Below, in pieces: positions 21,825 to 32,876 of a stretch of 64,000 nt of DNA. Origin of the DNA: Mesodorylaimus sp. YZB2_4 (Eukaryota > Nematoda > Enoplea > Dorylaimida > Dorylaimidae); NCBI GenBank assembly GCA_030248295.1, contig JASANH010000523.1, positions 558,001-622,000 on the forward strand, read 5' to 3'. The notes below the pieces were generated by a model. It was not told where the DNA came from and searched no databases. It was given only the letters and a program-made list of their open reading frames with translations. The position numbers and the translations under genes were made by a program. Every line of letters begins with the position of its first letter. Position 1 is the stretch's first letter.

Positions 21825-22661
21825 ATGGCGCCATTTATTGATCTGGCCCAAAAGGCGAATATGGACCCAATATCCAACAACTTGTTCCAGGTCATGGAAG
21901 TTTCACATCGTGGCCCTGAATCGTCAGTGTCGCCGCTGGTCGTCCTTTTGTCGGCTGTTGCGCTGAACATCGTGATCATTTTCGCTGTCCTCACTTGCGG
22001 GTGTTGTCAAAGCGACGAAATGAAAAAACGAATGCAAGATGAGGCCGATCAAAAAGTACCGCCACCCCCAACTACGGCCGACTCGGAGCGATCGTTGATG
22101 GCAGGATCACAAATGCAAGGAACGCTTGGCATCGGAAAATCCCCACCTGATATGGGAAAATCAGTGGTACGAAAAAAACTTTGTTTTTGTGAACCTTCCA
22201 GTTTGTCTGATATTTCTGTGTTTTAGCCGAAAAGTGCAAAAGGTTCGATCAAGAGAGGGCCCACTCCAAAGGCTGCAGACTTACCACAGGGTCCGAAAGA
22301 AACCATTGCGTAAGTCGACTCAGCAAGTCAGGCTGGTTGTGACGGCCCATGTACTGTATTTGGTGTTTTTAGATTGGCTGACTCTCGAGTGTTCGATAAG
22401 GAGAAGGTATAAATGCTAGCCGACCCCAAAAGCTTGAGCACGCTGTAACTTTTCCGTTTTCAGTCGGGTAAAGGAGGCGTCCAAGGACCGATGGGTTTGG
22501 GGACGTTGGCGTAAGTCCTACATCCTATCCAAGGAATCATCGCCAACTACATTCTCTTTCCTTTTAGTCTGGCTGATTCGCGTGTTTTTGACAAGGTAAG
22601 CATCGAAGATTGCTATTAGAGCGCATGCAAAACTGCAACTGAGCTTTTTTTCTAGAAGTGA
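21825..22661 (+). CDS. small single-pass membrane protein with duplicated LADSRVFDK motif
   Basis: Six exons (21825-22166, 22227-22309, 22373-22406, 22464-22510, 22568-22595 and 22656-22661) give about 179 residues with all phases closed. A short extracellular part precedes a membrane segment (VSPLVVLLSAVALNIVIIFAVLTCGCC), then an acidic/basic linker, VPPPPTT, and a Gly/Lys/Pro-rich tail. The 34-bp third exon and the 28-bp fifth exon both encode ALADSRVFDK, each entered in the same phase, so a mini-exon and its spacer have been duplicated. The last exon adds only one Lys and the stop. The layout matches the minus-strand gene at 9038-10083. No known family; the paired motif may be a docking site. 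Confidence 0.7.
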
Positions 22662-23469
22662 CATCTCGAAACGGGATCATCTTCGTTCCCTGCAGCAACG
22701 AGTCCCAAACTGTATGATGTGAAGAACGACAGCGATTTCGCGTGTGGATTGTGCTCCTCTTGTCAGTGCCTCGGTGTTTGCTCTTACGATACTCATTTCT
22801 ATGCTCACTTGGATGATAAGAATGTTGCTGCTGATTTTTCGTTCTTCATCGAGCAAAGTTCTGGAATCAGTGACTGTTTTGGGATCTGCCCACTTCTGAT
22901 GCACGATTTCTTCTCCCTTTGTGGTAACGTTCTGACAGTTTTATGCCGTCTTCGAAAAGCAATTATATTGGACAGGTTTCGAGCCGGTCTCTTCCATGTC
23001 TGTTCTACAGACCTGCCATTATCCAGATTTCGTTTTGAAAAAAGTCTTCTGGTCCTGGCTATGTTTTTCTGCTCTAAGGTTTGTAGGTCAGCTTTCAGAA
23101 CCAACCGTCTTCGTCGGTTTTCAAGATCTGCTATGCCAGAGAAGCCAAATAACTGTTCCTAGTTGGTTCTTCGTTAGTTTGCCTATTCTACATCTGCTTG
23201 CCACAACTCCTTCAGAGCTACTATTTGCTAGAATTTGCTCGCGCGCGAACAGACCGAATCACGAGGATGTCCTACACATTTTCGAGCTAGGCGGCAACAG
23301 ACTTGAAAACTGGTCTTTCTGTTCATTCTAAAATCAACACAGAAAACTTGTCGCGCAGGCGTTCTTGTATTCGACCGTATTTGGGCGTGTCCTTGACAGA
23401 CGCTCTTTCGCGTTTCGCTGGGCCGTTTTCCAGACCATTCGGTGAGCTTTATTAGAAGCGAGCCTGATC
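22662..23469. other. intergenic, nothing supported
   Basis: Overlapping frames exist on both strands (22719-23162, +; 22805-23104, -), but none has similarity or splicing support. Confidence 0.5.
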
Positions 23470-24444
23470 ATGGCCTCTGACAATCGAGCGTACACTCAAT
23501 TCGAAAATACTCACACACCCGCGGCTCATTTCGGGTCGACAACCACGCCAGCAAATGGTCAAGTACTCGAAAGTGAGGAACAGAAAGTGTTGAAGAAATG
23601 GAAGAATTCGAGGAGGTTATGCTGGGCAATGCTGAGCTGCAGTATCGCTACGTTGGTCCTGCAGATAATCGGGGCCATCATTTCGGGGGTCCACTTGGAT
23701 TGGTTCCTAATTCGCTTCTTAGCCGGCATTTGGCTAGCAGCACTAGGAGTGGCTAGCTCGGCCGTCGGATTACGAGCATTCAAGAACATGTACGAGAGTA
23801 GCAAGTGTTGGACGATGAGCCATTTTGTTATGAGCATAGTTTCAACAGTGGCCTACGGAATCCTATTCATAATGAGCGCTGGAAATGTATATAAAACCCG
23901 CGAGGCTCTAGAAGCATTCCACGATTATTTTGAGCAAGAGTACGACACGTATGAAAGCAACGACATATCTCAAAATGTGACCATGGTAGCCAACACCACA
24001 ATGCCTACGACTGTTGATTATGAGGCTCTGGTCGAACCTATCTTGAAAGCGATCAAGGGCAACATGACGGTCAGTGTGTTTCTGTTGGCAACAACTCTGG
24101 CCTTCTGTAAGAGTTGTGCAGTGCACTGTCTCAATAACGAGTGTCTCATAGGGCCATCCTCTTTCAGTTATTATGAGTATCATTGCGAACGTGATCATTT
24201 GTCGCAAGTGGTATAAGGGCGGTCAGAAGACGATGACCATTGTATACATGCCACAAGACCCGTCAGGTCACGCTCAGTCTCAGTCGGTGATAATTCCTTC
24301 AAAGACGCAGGTACTTGCAAGTTAGCCAATGAGAGATGTAAGTTTATATATATGTTTTTTCAGGTAGTCGTTGTTCCAGCTCCGAAAGCTGGGTCTGCCG
24401 ATCCGCAACAAACGCACGTAAATCACCTTGACCTTGACACTTGA
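23470..24444 (+). CDS. four-pass membrane protein, unassigned tetraspan
   Basis: Three exons (23470-24106, 24168-24310 and 24364-24444) give about 286 residues. The cytoplasmic start has a basic WKNSRRLCW before membrane segment 1 (AMLSCSIATLVLQIIGAIISG). Segment 2 is FLIRFLAGIWLAALGVASSAVG and segment 3 is MSHFVMSIVSTVAYGILFIMS. A long loop follows, with acidic residues and three N-glycosylation sequons (NVT, NTT, NMT). Segment 4 (VSVFLLATTLAFFIMSIIANVII) spans the first intron. The tail is Gln/Ser/Val-rich. The layout resembles MS4A or TMEM-type tetraspans rather than true tetraspanins, as the CCG motif is missing from the large loop. An AATAAA at 24609-24614 fits as poly(A) signal. Function unknown. 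Confidence 0.75.
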
Positions 24445-25534
24445 TGGCAGTACAACTTTCCCCTCCCATTTTCTCAATCCTAATTCCCTTGGCAAAGCCA
24501 GGTCGATTTATGAGTCACGTAGAAAGTTCAGTAATGCTAGAAGATTCCATTCCAACCTGTTGGTGGCCCATCCGGTTCTGTGACAAGTAACAAATGACGA
24601 CTGCATGCAATAAATCGTCTTCATATCATATTTGTGCCCTAAGCCGAGGTCACATGATCTACGTAGACATTGCTGCTTTGCACCTTATACCTGTAATTTG
24701 GAAATTCGTCGTGGCGTCTCCGTCGACGCGGACAGATAAAGATTCCGCCCGCGGTAAGAGACATGTCAGCTGACGATTAAGCGGCGGAGATCAGGCATGT
24801 TTGAGAACTCGCGTATTTACCACCCCCCCCCCCCCCATCAGGCAACTAAATCACCCTCCAGTCCAGTGAAGCCATCAACGCAGTAGTCTCTCTCCTCGTG
24901 CCCAAGTCGGGGAGGAAAGCTTGGTCTCTCTCGGGTCGGGGCATCTGTCTGCCATGCATATCGTAGTGTATTACATCCTTGGTCCGCCCTAGGATTTACT
25001 AGGACCAGCTAGAGGAAGGCCTAAACCACGGGAACGACCCCGCGCAGTCCACACATCGTGTATACAATAGATTATTCTACCAGCCACACCAGGGCCGTTT
25101 AGATTCACTTTTAAAGGAGCAGCCGGACGTCGGCTATGAAGGAGGTTCTGAGGGTCCTATACCCACATTGCCTAGAATGCGATTCAGATCAGGGACTGAA
25201 TTCCAGTTAATGCCTGCTGATGCCAGATGACAGATGATGCTCACCCGATGCCTGCAAATAAAACCAACGTACGATCAGCCTCGAACGAGCTCCCGATCTC
25301 GTGTCCGGCCCTGACCTAGGAGGCAGACCAGTTCTCTGAACTCACTGATAGGTGCAGACAAAATATCCACGCCTATTACTGTCCATGTGGGCGGAGACAG
25401 ACGAATGCAATAGTATCTTTTCTAAGCGAAGCAATGTTCACAAAGCTGACCGCTCTATGTCCGTATATTTCGACTTTAGACTGAATCAGGCCAGATCATC
25501 ATTTTGCTAATGTCTACTGAATCGTTACCAGGAC
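24445..25534. other. convergent intergenic region
   Basis: This separates the 3' ends of two convergent genes. A run of 14 C lies at 24823-24836. No frame longer than background was seen; the GC-richer part from 24780 to 25340 may be old mobile DNA but shows no diagnostic feature. Confidence 0.5.
24823..24836. repeat. poly(C) run, 14 bases
   Basis: Uninterrupted run of C on the plus strand. Confidence 0.9.
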
Positions 25535-27723
25535 TTATCGGGTGCGCAACAGATAGTCACCATTCTGAGTGACGTAGCGAACCCAGGGTAAGGCATGATA
25601 TCCACTGCGATCAATGATTTTCAGGTATCGAACCTGCAACAAACACCTAGCATATAACATCCGATAGCGCTACCAAGGTTGTCTTGCATACCTGTAGACC
25701 CGAGACGGTGAAATACGGAATTTCGAACTTGACTCGAATCGGAATTTTAGCGTCACTTTCCGCCGCTTGAATACTGGGTAAGTTGAAATGAGCTCGCATC
25801 TGGTATTCCTTACCACCAGGAAAAGCTCGGATGGTCCAAATTAGAGCATTTTCCTCTGGCACGTATTTTACTGAGCCGACAGAAGTGCGAAATTTTGGGC
25901 TATCTACGTCACTAGGCACGGGAACTATGATTTCCACGTTGTGAGCTGTGCTACGTTGCTTGAATTGTCCAACTGCCTGAAATAAGCGGACATGGTACAG
26001 ACATGCGGAGCGAATTTGCCTTGCGCTCGCTCATTCTAACATACCCTGACCATGTATTCAATTCGACTGTGAGCATGACGTTCGATAACGGACTCAATCC
26101 AAATGAGCGGCTTCACGTGGCTGGTCAGCCTGTAAGACATTAGCTCGAAGTCTCCATCAGGAGGAATAAACGCAATTGTGCGCTCCGACTCAAATCGACT
26201 CAAGCGAACACATTGATGGAATCGCACATCTTCCAGCTCCACTGTGCCTCGAGGTTTCCCAGCGGTCACTGGCTTGGGTGCTACAAAAAATGTAATTTCT
26301 GCTTTGCAAACTATCAAATCAGGTTTCTGTCTATCGCTATCGTGCTCACCACACCAGCTGATCTGACAAATGTAAGCTAGCTTAGGAAAGGTAAGGCAAG
26401 GTAAGCTGTCAAGTCTACAGCCAGACGATTAGGTTTTTTAAGGACAGGGAAATATCGCAGACTGACGATGAGAGGATAAGTCCGTGTGTAACCAGCATCC
26501 CTGGCGGTCGGGAGTAATTGATACGCTCCCCTGGCTGGGAGACGTCAACCTCTCTGCTTGATGTTTCTAGGGCAGGTATACAGTAGTCGCGAGACTTTCC
26601 CACCTCTAGTTGGAGTTTTTTGCCTGGAGACTTCGGTCTCGAATATCTCCCGCCCCTGGGTGCGCTGGTTACACGTGCCACAGTAATCCGTCAGAAAGCA
26701 CGAACATCCAATGAAGTTTCGGTTTTACCGTTTGGATTCGGGGTCTCTAGATGAAATCGATCGTTGAGACCCAATCTTAGTTCTGGCATGCCGCTGAGGT
26801 ACACGCTGAGTTTGATACTGCCCACGATTTCGCTTCGCAAGATGGTCCCATTTGCAGCCGCCTGAACATGCAGTATATGCACGTATTGTGCAGCCAAGAT
26901 AATTTTGAGCAGAGCAACCATACCAAAAGATTGAGTGATTCAATGACGTCCATGAAAACTTCATTTTTTCGGTACTTGATTCCCTCTGGACGCCAAGAAA
27001 CAGCTTTGGTTAGGTTGGCGGGTGGTCGAGGCTGTTCCGACTGCAACTTGAATCCTTGCTGAGTGATAAACCTGGGAAAAAATTTCTTTCAAAGGTAGTT
27101 CCACTTTTCTTATAAAATTTATAAAAACCTCACTCTTGAAGCATTTTAGTGTCAGTTGTTTGGGGATAACCGAAATCCATGATTTCGTCCATGAGCTCGT
27201 ACACAATAACAAAATTGTCTCGAACTGATTCTTCTTCCACTTCTCCAAAATATTCCGTAAAGACCTTGAAATGAGATCGATATAATCGATAGCATGGAGG
27301 GAAGAAGACAAGGGAATGATAATCCTGATGTCACTATGATTTTTGATAGCCATGTCATGTCAGCTGTTCGTGTAATTGTCAGCTGCACAGTAAATTTTTA
27401 CCTCGATAAGCTTGTACAGGAAGCAGATGACCAATGTAACGTTGCAGTTTTTCTTCGTAGCAGATACCACTGAAACAGCAGCGTAAATCACAGGCACTCG
27501 TGGTCAGTCTGTCGTTCAACTTACGATAGACATTATTATGGAGCACCGAAACAAAGGTCACATCATGCCAGGCGACTATGGGCGTGACCCTGCCCTCCTC
27601 CTCCTTCTCCATAACCAGGGGCATGAACTTTTCAATAACGGACATATCCACATCGCCTCGATAATTTCGGCAGAGCAACACACTGCCTTTCATATCCAAT
27701 ATGAATACGGCCGATGTAGACAT
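25535..27723 (-). CDS. AP1M1: AP-1 complex subunit mu (clathrin adaptor medium chain)
   Basis: Eight exons in minus order: 27525-27723, 27402-27469, 27134-27264, 26924-27071, 26729-26861, 26045-26280, 25692-25976 and 25535-25633. All phases close to about 432 residues (human AP1M1 is 423). The N-terminal longin-like domain starts MSTSAVFILDMKGSVLLCRN and has RGDVDMS and MEKEEEG. The mu homology domain has AVSWRPEGIKYRKNEVFMDV, EIVGSIKLSVYLSGMPE, FIPPDGDFELMSYRL, and ends LPWVRYVTQNGDYLLRTR. RNYRGDVDMS and the VSWR start of the signal-binding domain are AP-1 rather than AP-2 features. AP-1 binds YxxPhi cargo at the trans-Golgi network and endosomes. C. elegans has two such genes (unc-101 and apm-1); I cannot say which is orthologous. 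Confidence 0.96.
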
Positions 27724-28653
27724 GATTTTTGGTGATCACTTGGCCAGCACGGTCAACGCAAGGAAAGACGAGCGTACACTGATAGCCAAGTGTGCAATGG
27801 GCACGGGCGAGCGTTATCTCTATTCCATCACCAGCACGGCTACAAGTCCGCTTGCAAACTTATTTTCGCACGAGTACGTGTACGAATGTGGGCAAAAGTT
27901 GATGAAGCGTCTTACAGGGCGCGAAGGAGATGCGAGTGTTTGCTTTACGATTCGAACATGGCTAAAGAACGCATACTTGAAAACTTAGTCATCAAGCCTG
28001 CCCTTCCAACGTGGCTATCGTGGCAGCTCCAGCTTGGTATAGCACTTGCTGAAGAACCAAATAGAGCACCCAGGCCAAGCGGCACACCGAAACCAATAAA
28101 TTTTGCACGGAAAGGGCATAAATTTTGGACACAAGTATAGCTAACTACGTGCTGCTGCCGGTCGCCGTTCATTCGTTTTTGAATGGGTGCCTGGGTGCGG
28201 GTGAGAAAAACTAGGATAACTCGTTATTTCGATTGCTCTTTCTTCAACGTTATGTCGCAAGCATCGTCCAAAAGTGGTTTGTGATTAATGGGGTATCCGA
28301 GACTCGTAGCTGAAAGTTTTCTAAAAGCTATTTTCAAGGTTCTGTAACGGATTTTGACGAAACTGCATACAATTATAAGACTAACAATACTGTCAAGTTA
28401 TTAGAGCAGGCACATCGGTGAAGTAACCAAGACAAGGTTTCCATCCATGGTCACCGACGGATGAAATTATTTTACTTGCCGCTAGCTACAACATTGATTA
28501 AATTAAGCACCAAATACTGCTCCGTAGATTAACAGTCATGGCTCGAGAGTATCACTCATCAGTTGAGTATGCACTAGGCTACATAAAAGCAAGAAGCGCT
28601 GCATACTGTAGCTGCTGTATCTAACCGGAAACTTTCGAAACGTCAACGTCTAT
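27724..28653. other. intergenic, nothing supported
   Basis: This is the promoter side of the AP-1 mu gene and the 3' side of the laforin gene. Frames at 27790-28140 have no support. Confidence 0.5.
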
Positions 28654-29634
28654 TCAGACGGTACAGTATTTTAGGATATAATCGTCCTTCGCCACGGTTA
28701 ACGCAACTCGGTCCACATAGGCGGCTGGTCTCTTGTCATACAAGAAGTACATCATCTCTTTCAATGACATGCCCTTAACATACATCAAATAACCGGCCAC
28801 CACTGCACTCGCTCGACCAATGCCCGCATTGCAATGAACATAAACATTTCGGCCATTGTCCAGCAACGCTTTCAGCAAGAACACTGCTTCTGGTAGCACA
28901 CGTCGCCTCGCCGGCGTGGACATGTCCGCTGTAGGCAGCCAAACGAAGGCTATGCCCAGTTTACGGTAAGTCGCTTCCAAGCGGTCGATAGCAGCCTCAC
29001 CATGGCCATCGTCATCGCTACTCAGAACACCAGCCGAGTTGTTACTGATATCTGCCTCGGTCTGGAAGTTCATGATCGTATTGATGCCCAGTGCCTTGAG
29101 TACGGGCAGGTGGTTCGACCGTCGTGGGCATGAACCTAACCACAAGCTCTCCAGGATCTTGCTGCAAAGGGCATGAGCATATTTTACTGTAGGCATGCTG
29201 CCGATCCCAAAGACCCCTCACCTGAAATGCATGCCTTCAACTCCACGAACAATGCGATTGTAATAGAACGCGGTTGTGTGATGGACTTCGCTTCTCGGGT
29301 CACCTATTTCCTTCCACCAGTTGGGTGTAAAAAGATATTTGTGACTCAAATCAGGGTCCTTATTTTTATCACGGACTCGATTGTCTTCAGGACCGCAGCC
29401 TTCCCATTCAATCGACCCGCCCGAATACTTGGCGAGATACTTAAACTCGAAATATGTGTTACATTGGATATCAATTTCTGCAGTCCAAAAAGAAGGTTCG
29501 TGCAGAATGTAGTGGCTTGTGGTTAGACGAACAGCTCCCTCTGGCTTCCATTTGCCCAGTTCTTCCACTGAGCCGCCAACGAAAAGGTGAGCGTCACGAA
29601 GGAGCGTTCGAATTACGCCAAATTTATATATCAT
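28654..29634 (-). CDS. EPM2A: laforin-like glycogen phosphatase (CBM20 plus dual-specificity phosphatase)
   Basis: Two exons (29222-29634 and 28654-29161, with a 60-bp intron) give about 306 residues (human laforin is 331). Residues 1-125 form a starch/glycogen-binding CBM20. LGKWKP, EFKYLAK and IEWEGCGPEDNR keep the carbohydrate-contact Trp and Lys of laforin. Then SKILESLWLGSCPRRSNHLP and INTIMNFQTEADI match the laforin-specific start of the phosphatase domain. The general-acid loop is LPTADMSTPARR. The active-site loop is VHCNAGIGRAS, with the catalytic Cys and Arg present but Ala where the usual Ser/Thr follows Arg. KRPAAYVD matches KRPAVYID of the vertebrate protein. Laforin removes phosphate from glycogen; loss causes Lafora disease in humans. 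It is reported absent from C. elegans and Drosophila, so its presence here is noteworthy. Confidence 0.93.
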
Positions 29635-29944
29635 GATTTAAAAACAAGGAATTATTTCAAATTATACCCTGCCCGGACTAATTCTTAACTGCTTTTCTTT
29701 TGGCAGTATGTCGGATACGTATTGGTGTTTGCGCTTGCAGCAGTTAAGACGAGTTATTGACGTCAGAGCTGTTTAACATCGGAGCTGAAAAGTAGGCGCC
29801 CGCCTATTCAAAAAATCTTCGGGATTTCAAGGCGAGCGTTTGTTCAAGAGCGACTCGAAAAACAGTCACACAATAAACAATGAAATACAGACGGTAATAT
29901 CGTAAGATGCGTTTAAACAGTATTCAAACAACAAAGTTCAGACA

Positions 29945-31484
29945 TCAAACAGGCTTCTTATCCACATATCTTGGTGAAACATGACGCCAGCAAAATGCTT
30001 CTATCCTTTCACATGCTTCCACAAGAGCTTTCCGCCGCATGGAAATTTCTAAAGTGAAGCAATTCGCCCAGCCGCATACCACAGACCCGCACACAACCGT
30101 CACACTCTCTTCGCTCAACAGTGCAGATGCAAAATCGATATCACTGTTGAACCGATCACCAAATGCAGGCGGATCGATCAATACGACAAGCAGTGTGCCT
30201 GCCCTGCCAGGGGCCGCTCTAAGACCCGGGGCATGTCTAAGAATGCTGCAAGCTATGCCAACGTTGGTGGCCAAATATCGGCGGACATCTCCTGGCCAGC
30301 ACGTGTAGTGCAATACTGACGACAGGAAGCTAGGGGCTGGTAAATGACTTGTGTGATCTGGATGACACGATTGCAGTGAGGCTAGACTGGGACAAAGACG
30401 ACTCGGAAGACTACCACACGGGTCGTACACCAAAGCCCAGGCAACTGAAGGGCCCTCACCACCGAACAACTTCCTGAAAACGAGAGGTATTTTAGTCAGG
30501 TATTTTAGTTTGTGACATCGTTTGGTGATGGAGTTTCTCCCTGCAGCCTTTTCTCCTTCTTTATCATCCAAACATCTATTAAACTCACCATCGATTCGAT
30601 GTAGAAATCGCAACGACGGGAATTCTGAGCTTCACTTCGAAAATGCTTGGCGCTTTTTGAAGGCAGGGATCGTAGACCCGGTCTTGAATGCTCTCTTCGA
30701 TCACCAAAGGCACATGGTAACGATATAGCAGTCCTTCCAACGACCTCAGTTCGTCATGATCACTGACTCCGCCGCAGACCACAGCTGGATTAGACAAGAA
30801 CATTACCGCTGGTTTACCGCTAATTTTTCGTCTCACTTCTTTCGTATCGAGCATCCATTCGCGATCAGGGTCGCGTGCGTAATGGATGGGTGTTACGCCA
30901 TTCTGAGTCTGAAGCACGTCCAACCAAACAGTCAAAGTGGGGTGGTAGGGTCGGGGCAAGAGGACTGACTTCCCACGATCAGCAATGCCCAACACTGCTT
31001 GACGAGCAGCAGGAAGAGAATTTTTCAAAATTCTTTCCTGTGTAATACACGAAGACCTTTAGTTTGTATTCATCAAGCCGATAGCGCTGAGCGTAGTAAG
31101 ATGTCAGCACGTATTGAAGTTCAGCCAAATGATCGACCGATACCAGGGATGGTAAGCCTGGGCACTGTTCACTAACAGAGCGGAGCAAGAGTGATGCTCA
31201 TATTTGTGCGAAGGCGGGCAACGACGATGGGCATCATCCGCGATCGCCTTCAATGTTGTGACATCTTTCCATTGTCCAGCCGGGGGCCTTATTGGAAGTA
31301 TGTGCAGTCCAATGACACGTTTGAAACGGGTCTGTTTCTGCGTTGCCATGAAAAATACGCATTCGATACTCTTCATAAGATGATCTGGCAGTCCATCATG
31401 ACATTCTTTCTGCCGAACAGAGTACTCTTTTAAGGTACGACGAAGAAAGGCCATGTCTTTTCTCGTGTCATTCATTGGGGTCAA
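29945..31484 (-). CDS. tyrosine-aminotransferase-like protein, probably catalytically dead
   Basis: At least three coding segments. The 3' exon 29945-30473 and the exon ending at 30589 join cleanly across GATG|GTGAG...TTTTCAG|GAAG. Upstream, coding sequence runs to about 31028 (LPAARQAVLGIADRGKSVLL), with further frames at 30979-31188 and 31104-31484. The order fits fold-type I aminotransferases nearest TAT: DRGKSVLLPRPYHP, PSIFEVKLRIPVVAIS, then NRW and a C-terminal domain ending LVEACERIEAFCWRHV. By my alignment, the PLP lysine in AKRW of TAT is Asn (SNRW), the NPSNPCG motif reads NPAVVCG, the pyridine-binding Asp is Glu (EES), and the substrate Arg near the end is Thr. The borders around 31028 and 31170 do not close in phase as read, so either splice sites were missed or the gene is broken. 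Pseudoenzyme or pseudogene are both possible. Confidence 0.65.
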
Positions 31485-31578
31485 GGTGGCAGACGCTGAT
31501 TTCGAAGTGGCAAGTGCTGTGGACCTGGTGGCAATCGCAGATCAAGGTCTCGGACGGAGAACATAAGACAAGGCAGCT

Positions 31579-32202
31579 TACCATGTCTTTAACGAATACT
31601 GAAATGTCTGCGGGATTACGCTCTTCCATTCGAATAGCAGCTGGTGCGGTTTCAGTGGCAGACACGACATCGAAGATTCTTGAAACAAAGAGCGACGCTG
31701 TAAGGCGCCAAGCTAGCAAACGAGCGATAACACGCTTAGCTACCAGATTACCTTCCACGACATCGCCTGACGGCACTTTTCGTTCTTCAATGATGGCGTA
31801 CACATGCGCAAACTGTTCTTTATCCAGTGTTGTACCAGTGATATTAATGCTGTCGTAGTCTCCGCCCGAGGCTTCTTTATTAAAACCGCCAAAGTGGGTC
31901 TCGATATCCAAATTGGTGTTGGCTGGGTTTGCTGACTGTGAGTCAGCATCTCGATCAAACTCACAAAAGAGTGATCTTATCGAACTATACGCCATGCAAA
32001 GGCCGGCACTGCTGTCTGCCCTTTCAGCCAAATCGTAAGCACCAGAAGATAACAAGCTGCTGCAAGACAATGACTTATAAACCAGGGTTCTCTCTCTCCA
32101 AGTGCGGGCATGTGACATGAGACAACACGATGAGCTTGATTGGCTCGCTCCGCTTGACTGTAAAGTTTGACTATGCGAAATGTGGCCAATATCGTTTTCC
32201 AT
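31579..32202 (-). CDS. hypothetical exon upstream of the aminotransferase-like gene
   Basis: An open frame of about 208 codons runs to a good donor (KDM followed by GTAAGCTGCC). It has no membrane segments and no family I recognise; Ser-rich at the start, then KEQFAHVYAIIEERKVPSGD. It could be a 5' exon of the gene below, but I could not find an acceptor that keeps phase with it. Its length alone is the evidence for coding. Confidence 0.25.
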
Positions 32203-32876
32203 CGCTCAATGTTATCGGGGAAGCAGACGATGAAAGGTGCCTACGACAGCTCTGTGAGTAGGACTGCCAGGATCTGCAACAGAGCTGGAGCTTTATGTAT
32301 GTCAACTGTAGATCTAGTTTCAGCTGCCTAGTCATTTGCTCTTTCACCGCCGCCTCATTTCTTTCCGCTTCTTAAGAGGACTAGAAAAAAAACTATTTGT
32401 AAACGCTAGTCATGATTACGCAATAAAACACCTGCGTTCTCGCTGGCATATCTCCCTAACTTCAGGGATATAACCGCTATTCTGAGCCGATTGCTCATAA
32501 AAGCGTCATTATTGCATGATTTGGTCGGCCAGTTTTGCGACAGTCGTCAAAACAGTTTTGAGTTTGAGTGAATCATTTCGGGATTTCCATAACGAAAAAT
32601 TATGATCAGGGACTCGCTGTCAGCACAATGGGCCCCTGCGAAAAAGAGAAACGTTTGCTTTAGTAATTGCCTACAGTACTTATTCGCACAGATGTCTTTG
32701 TGAACGCACTCATAAAGTTTGTGGAATATGGCATCCACGCTAAAAATGTTGATACGCAGGCGAGAAGACGCCTTCCATGCTCGGTATTCTTGACTAACAA
32801 GTAAGCTTAAACATACCGTTGCATGTTTATCCCCATACATACATATACAACATACATACGTAAGCAATAATTCCAG
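32203..32876. other. intergenic, nothing supported
   Basis: A minus-strand frame at 32547-32867 lies just past the stop of the DUF229 gene, but no donor near that stop would connect them. Confidence 0.5.
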
